Source: Gammaproteobacteria bacterium (lineage in GTDB: Bacteria > Pseudomonadota > Gammaproteobacteria > Pseudomonadales > Pseudohongiellaceae). Taken from it: a DNA stretch of 16,260 nt. The notes beneath the pieces were generated by a model. That model was not told where the DNA came from and ran no database searches. It saw only the letters and a list, made by a program, of their open reading frames with translations. The translations under genes and the position numbers were made by a program. Every line of letters begins with the position of its first letter. Within the stretch, counting starts at the first letter, position 1. Location of the stretch: the NCBI GenBank assembly GCA_003556835.1, contig PWQG01000310.1, forward strand, positions 1 through 16,260, given 5' to 3'. Below are positions 13,612 through 16,260 of the stretch, piece after piece.

Positions 13612-14169
13612 ATGCTGAAACGTGTGTTGCTGGCCCTGGGCCTGATGACAGCCACCCTGGCACATGCCGACAACCCGGTTGTGGTGATTGAAACCAACAA
13701 GGGAGAGATCACCGTCGAGTTATGGCAGGACAAGGCACCCATAACCGTGGAAAACTTTCTGCGTTATGCCGACAACAACCTCTATGAGGGCCTTATTTTC
13801 CACCGGGTCATACCCGGCTTCATGGTCCAGGGAGGCGGTTACGATGAGAACATGATGGAGCTGTCACCCTACTCCCCCATCGAGAACGAAGCCAGTGCCG
13901 AGGTACCCAACAATCGCGGCACCCTGGCGATGGCCCGGACCAATGTGGTCGACAGTGCCACCAGTCAGTTCTTCATCAACCTGGTCGACAATGACTTCCT
14001 CAATCACGTCAGCACGGCACCCCATGAATACGGTTATGCCGTATTCGGCAGTGTGATTGAAGGCATGGATGTGGTGGACAGTATTGCCGAAGTGGAAACC
14101 AGACGCCGTGGTGCACATCAGAACATGCCGGTCGAAGCGGTGGTCATCGAAAGCGTGACCCGGCAATGA
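13612..14169 (+). CDS. ppiA: periplasmic cyclophilin-type peptidyl-prolyl isomerase
   Basis: This 185-aa enzyme should catalyse cis-trans isomerisation of X-Pro bonds during folding of exported proteins. Residues 1-19 form a signal peptide (MLKRVLLALGLMTATLAHA, cleavage before DN). The cyclophilin core has APITVENFLRYAD, the active-site FHRVIPGFMVQGGG with its catalytic Arg, NRGTLAMART, SATSQFFINLVDNDFLNH and YAVFGSVIEGMDVVD. It aligns with E. coli PpiA (190 aa) throughout, including the bacterial form lacking the eukaryotic cyclosporin-binding Trp. AGGAG lies 7 nt before the ATG. Cytosolic PpiB is unlikely because of the signal peptide. Its stop lies 4 nt from that of the convergent dehydratase gene. 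No strong promoter is visible between it and tRNA-Asn. Confidence 0.93.
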   Translation: MLKRVLLALGLMTATLAHADNPVVVIETNKGEITVELWQDKAPITVENFLRYADNNLYEGLIFHRVIPGFMVQGGGYDENMMELSPYSPIENEASAEVPNNRGTLAMARTNVVDSATSQFFINLVDNDFLNHVSTAPHEYGYAVFGSVIEGMDVVDSIAEVETRRRGAHQNMPVEAVVIESVTRQ

Positions 14170-14173
14170 TGCT

Positions 14174-16168
14174 TCAGGTCTTGTGCTTGTGCTGACGGAT
14201 CGGTGTGACTTTTGCGCTTGAGGCCGGCGATGGACTGTCGGCCGTAGTGGCAATCGCTGCCGGAGTCGGCTCATTACGCGACCACATCGGATCATCGGTC
14301 AACTGCTCCGGCTCATACCCGTCCACCGCCTCGCGCAGCACGCTACATATCTGCTCCAGATCCAGTGCCTCGCAGGCCTGCTCAAGGCTTTGCAGCATGT
14401 TCCGCAGGCGCTCCCAGGACAGGCTGTCCTCCTCCGCCCGCATGATCTTCGGATGCTCCGTCCCGGTCACCGATTCACCAATCAGCAATTCCTCGAACAG
14501 TTTTTCTCCCGGCCGGAGCCCGGTATATTCAATGGCGATGTCCCCCTCACGGGAGTTCTCGTCGCGCACGTCATAACCCATCAGGTGGATCATCTTTCGC
14601 GCCAGGTCGACAATGCGGATGGGTTCATTCATATCCAGCACAAAGACGTCACCACCGGTCGCCATCGAACCGGCCTGGATCACCAACTGCGCCGCCTCTT
14701 CCACGGTCATGAAATAACGGGTCACTTCCGGGTGGGTCACTGTCACCGGACCGCCGGTATTGATCTGGCGCCGGAACAATGGCACCACGGAACCGGATGA
14801 ACCTAGCACATTGCCGAATCGCACCATACTGAAGCAGGTCTTCGGCTGGGACAGGGCCCGGGCCTGTAACAACTGCTCGGCAAAGCGTTTGCTTGCCCCC
14901 ATGACATTGGTGGGCCGCACGGCCTTGTCGGTGGAGATCAGCACGAAGTGTCCGACGCCGGCCTCTTCGGCGCAGCGCGCAGTCACCAGGGTACCGAAGA
15001 TGTTATTGCGCACCCCTTCGATGACATTTCTCTCCACCATCGGCACCTGTTTGTAGGCGGCCACGTGATAGACGGTGTCAATTCCGAATTGCTGCATGCA
15101 GTAACTAACCAGACTGCGATTGCAGACATTGCCAAGCAGCGCCTGAATCTCCGGCTCGGAATCGAACCCCATCTCGGCAAGCCGGTCGCGCAGCTCGTTC
15201 TCGATGGTATACAGCCCGTATTCAAAACTGTCGAAGAGCACGATCCTGCGTGGACGCAACTGAATGATCTGCCGGCAGAGTTCCGAACCGATGGAACCGG
15301 CCGCCCCGGTCACCAGCACGGAACGCCCGGTGATACAGGCACCAAGCAGGTCGAGATCAGGCGGCACAATGTCGCGACCCAACAGGTCCTCGATCTCCAC
15401 ATCGCGCACATCATCCACACCGACCCGGCCGGACACCATATCGAACAGCTCCGGCACCGTTTTCACATGCACCGGCAGATGCTCGATCCGATTGAGGATT
15501 TCCTTGCGTTCGGCATGGGAAGCCGAGGGTATGGCCAGCAGCACCTGACGCACGGAATAGTTATCGATAAGCTCGTGCAGTGAGCCTGGACTGTAGACCC
15601 GGATGCCATGGACCGTGCTGCCAATGAGGCCACGGCTGTCATCAACAAAAGCCACCGGCAGGTACTGATCGCCGTTCTGCAGTGCCGCCACCAATTGCAT
15701 GCCGGAGCTGCCAGCCCCGTAGATGATGACCGGCTCCTTGGGACGGAAGTTCTGGATCAGACTCTGCAGGGTGACCTTGGCAGCGATTCGACTGCCACCG
15801 ATGAAGACCAGGGCAATCATCCAATAGATGGGTAGCACTGCATAGTCGTGACTGACCGGCGTCATCAGAAAGAAATACACCAGACCCTGCAGGGCCGTTG
15901 CCACCGTGATCCCCTGCAGCACGATGAAACCCGATTGCAATCCCATGTACAGCAGCAAGGCACGATACAGGCCGATGCGGTAAAAAACCGCCACTGATAA
16001 CAGGGTGGACAGGCCGAAGAACAGGAATACATTGTCATTCGGTGCCAGGGCATCCACGCCCAGCAATGTGAAAGTCACCCATAACGCCAGCATCAGCATG
16101 AGAACGTCTGCAAGCATCAACAGTGCCTGCTTGACCGTCCTTGATAGCGGAATGGTATAGAGATTCAT
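14174..16168 (-). CDS. wbpM: membrane-bound UDP-sugar 4,6-dehydratase (WbpM/CapD family)
   Basis: At 664 aa this matches Pseudomonas WbpM (665). The family converts UDP-GlcNAc to UDP-4-keto-6-deoxy sugars, precursors of QuiNAc/FucNAc-type residues in O-antigen or capsule. Four hydrophobic segments lie at about 14-37, 46-63, 80-101 and 110-126. A CoA-binding-like Rossmann domain follows (IIYGAGSSG, 148-156), then the catalytic extended SDR domain with TGAAGSIG (287-294), STDK (412-415) and MGASK (423-427). Met replaces the usual catalytic Tyr, the signature of this subfamily. The tail after about 625 is Ser/Pro/Ala-rich and ends QHKHKT. I chose the ATG at 16166-16168 because AAGGA precedes it and the upstream extension overlaps another frame's end. 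The exact sugar product is inferred from the family. Confidence 0.92.
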   Translation of the reverse strand: MNLYTIPLSRTVKQALLMLADVLMLMLALWVTFTLLGVDALAPNDNVFLFFGLSTLLSVAVFYRIGLYRALLLYMGLQSGFIVLQGITVATALQGLVYFFLMTPVSHDYAVLPIYWMIALVFIGGSRIAAKVTLQSLIQNFRPKEPVIIYGAGSSGMQLVAALQNGDQYLPVAFVDDSRGLIGSTVHGIRVYSPGSLHELIDNYSVRQVLLAIPSASHAERKEILNRIEHLPVHVKTVPELFDMVSGRVGVDDVRDVEIEDLLGRDIVPPDLDLLGACITGRSVLVTGAAGSIGSELCRQIIQLRPRRIVLFDSFEYGLYTIENELRDRLAEMGFDSEPEIQALLGNVCNRSLVSYCMQQFGIDTVYHVAAYKQVPMVERNVIEGVRNNIFGTLVTARCAEEAGVGHFVLISTDKAVRPTNVMGASKRFAEQLLQARALSQPKTCFSMVRFGNVLGSSGSVVPLFRRQINTGGPVTVTHPEVTRYFMTVEEAAQLVIQAGSMATGGDVFVLDMNEPIRIVDLARKMIHLMGYDVRDENSREGDIAIEYTGLRPGEKLFEELLIGESVTGTEHPKIMRAEEDSLSWERLRNMLQSLEQACEALDLEQICSVLREAVDGYEPEQLTDDPMWSRNEPTPAAIATTADSPSPASSAKVTPIRQHKHKT

Positions 16169-16169
16169 C

Positions 16170-16260
16170 TCAGTCCTTATCAGTCCCGTACACGTGGCCG
16201 GCCCCACAAAACCAGGCCAGCACGATAAGAGGTACTATACCAGAGATCGCCAGCAAAACC
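16170..16260 (-). CDS. C-terminal end of a membrane protein upstream of wbpM (partial, edge)
   Basis: The last 29 codons of a minus-strand frame enter from the window edge and stop with TGA at 16170-16172, one base before the wbpM ATG. The residues are strongly hydrophobic (VLLAISGIVPLIVLAWF) with a short CGAGHVYGTDKD tail. The one-base stop/start spacing suggests translational coupling with wbpM. Undecaprenyl-phosphate glycosyltransferases of the WbpL/WecA type commonly precede wbpM and can end in a similar Leu-rich...AW..GAG tail, so that is my guess. A second frame is also open here, so coding status is not certain. Confidence 0.45.
   Translation of the reverse strand, partial: VLLAISGIVPLIVLAWFCGAGHVYGTDKD

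Noticed and set aside
13424..13663. Minus-strand frames ending GCPTWTRTRNQVINSHLLYH or AAQPGLEPGTK
   Set aside because: They are read from the complement of tRNA-Asn and are a familiar artefact.

Overview
The window looks like chromosomal DNA from a gammaproteobacterium of moderately high GC. The main evidence is the block read on the minus strand from about 11.0 kb down to 3.6 kb: thrS-infC-rpmI-rplT-pheS-pheT-ihfA-merR-like. This is the classic translation/IHF cluster known from Escherichia and Pseudomonas, including the short MerR-type gene that follows ihfA in Pseudomonas-like genomes. The large TonB-dependent receptor of the 'EEVVVTGS' type and a WbpM-type dehydratase fit an environmental, Xanthomonadales/Chromatiales-like lineage, but I cannot name the genus.

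Layout. Positions 1-145 hold an unrecognised reading-frame end and a near-perfect inverted repeat with a GGGGACAGATT core. A tRNA-Pro(GGG) on the minus strand follows with its own promoter. Next come a bidirectional terminator, a 962-aa TonB-dependent receptor (minus), and a 369-bp gap. The translation cluster then runs on the minus strand up to tRNA-Val(GAC) at about 11.1 kb. uvrB (minus) follows, with divergent tRNA-Asn(GUU) and ppiA-like genes on the plus strand. The window ends with a WbpM-type nucleotide-sugar 4,6-dehydratase (minus), which abuts ppiA tail-to-tail and is preceded by the last codons of a membrane protein at the window edge.

How the genes work together. The central block supplies threonyl- and phenylalanyl-tRNA synthetases, initiation factor 3, ribosomal proteins L35 and L20, and the IHF alpha subunit. 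Control appears to lie in leader structures. Strong terminator-like hairpins sit exactly 24 nt upstream of the thrS and pheS start codons, leaving no room for a promoter behind them. infC has an ATG with a poorly placed Shine-Dalgarno and an upstream in-frame CTG with a well-placed one, reminiscent of IF3 autoregulation. The TonB receptor is the one gene that looks added to an otherwise conserved arrangement. WbpM belongs to O-antigen/surface polysaccharide synthesis, and ppiA to periplasmic folding.

I see no CRISPR array, complete insertion sequence, phage gene or defence system. The more interesting observations are regulatory: the paired synthetase leaders, the infC start, the inverted repeat beside tRNA-Pro, and an inverted repeat filling the spacer of the tRNA-Asn promoter.
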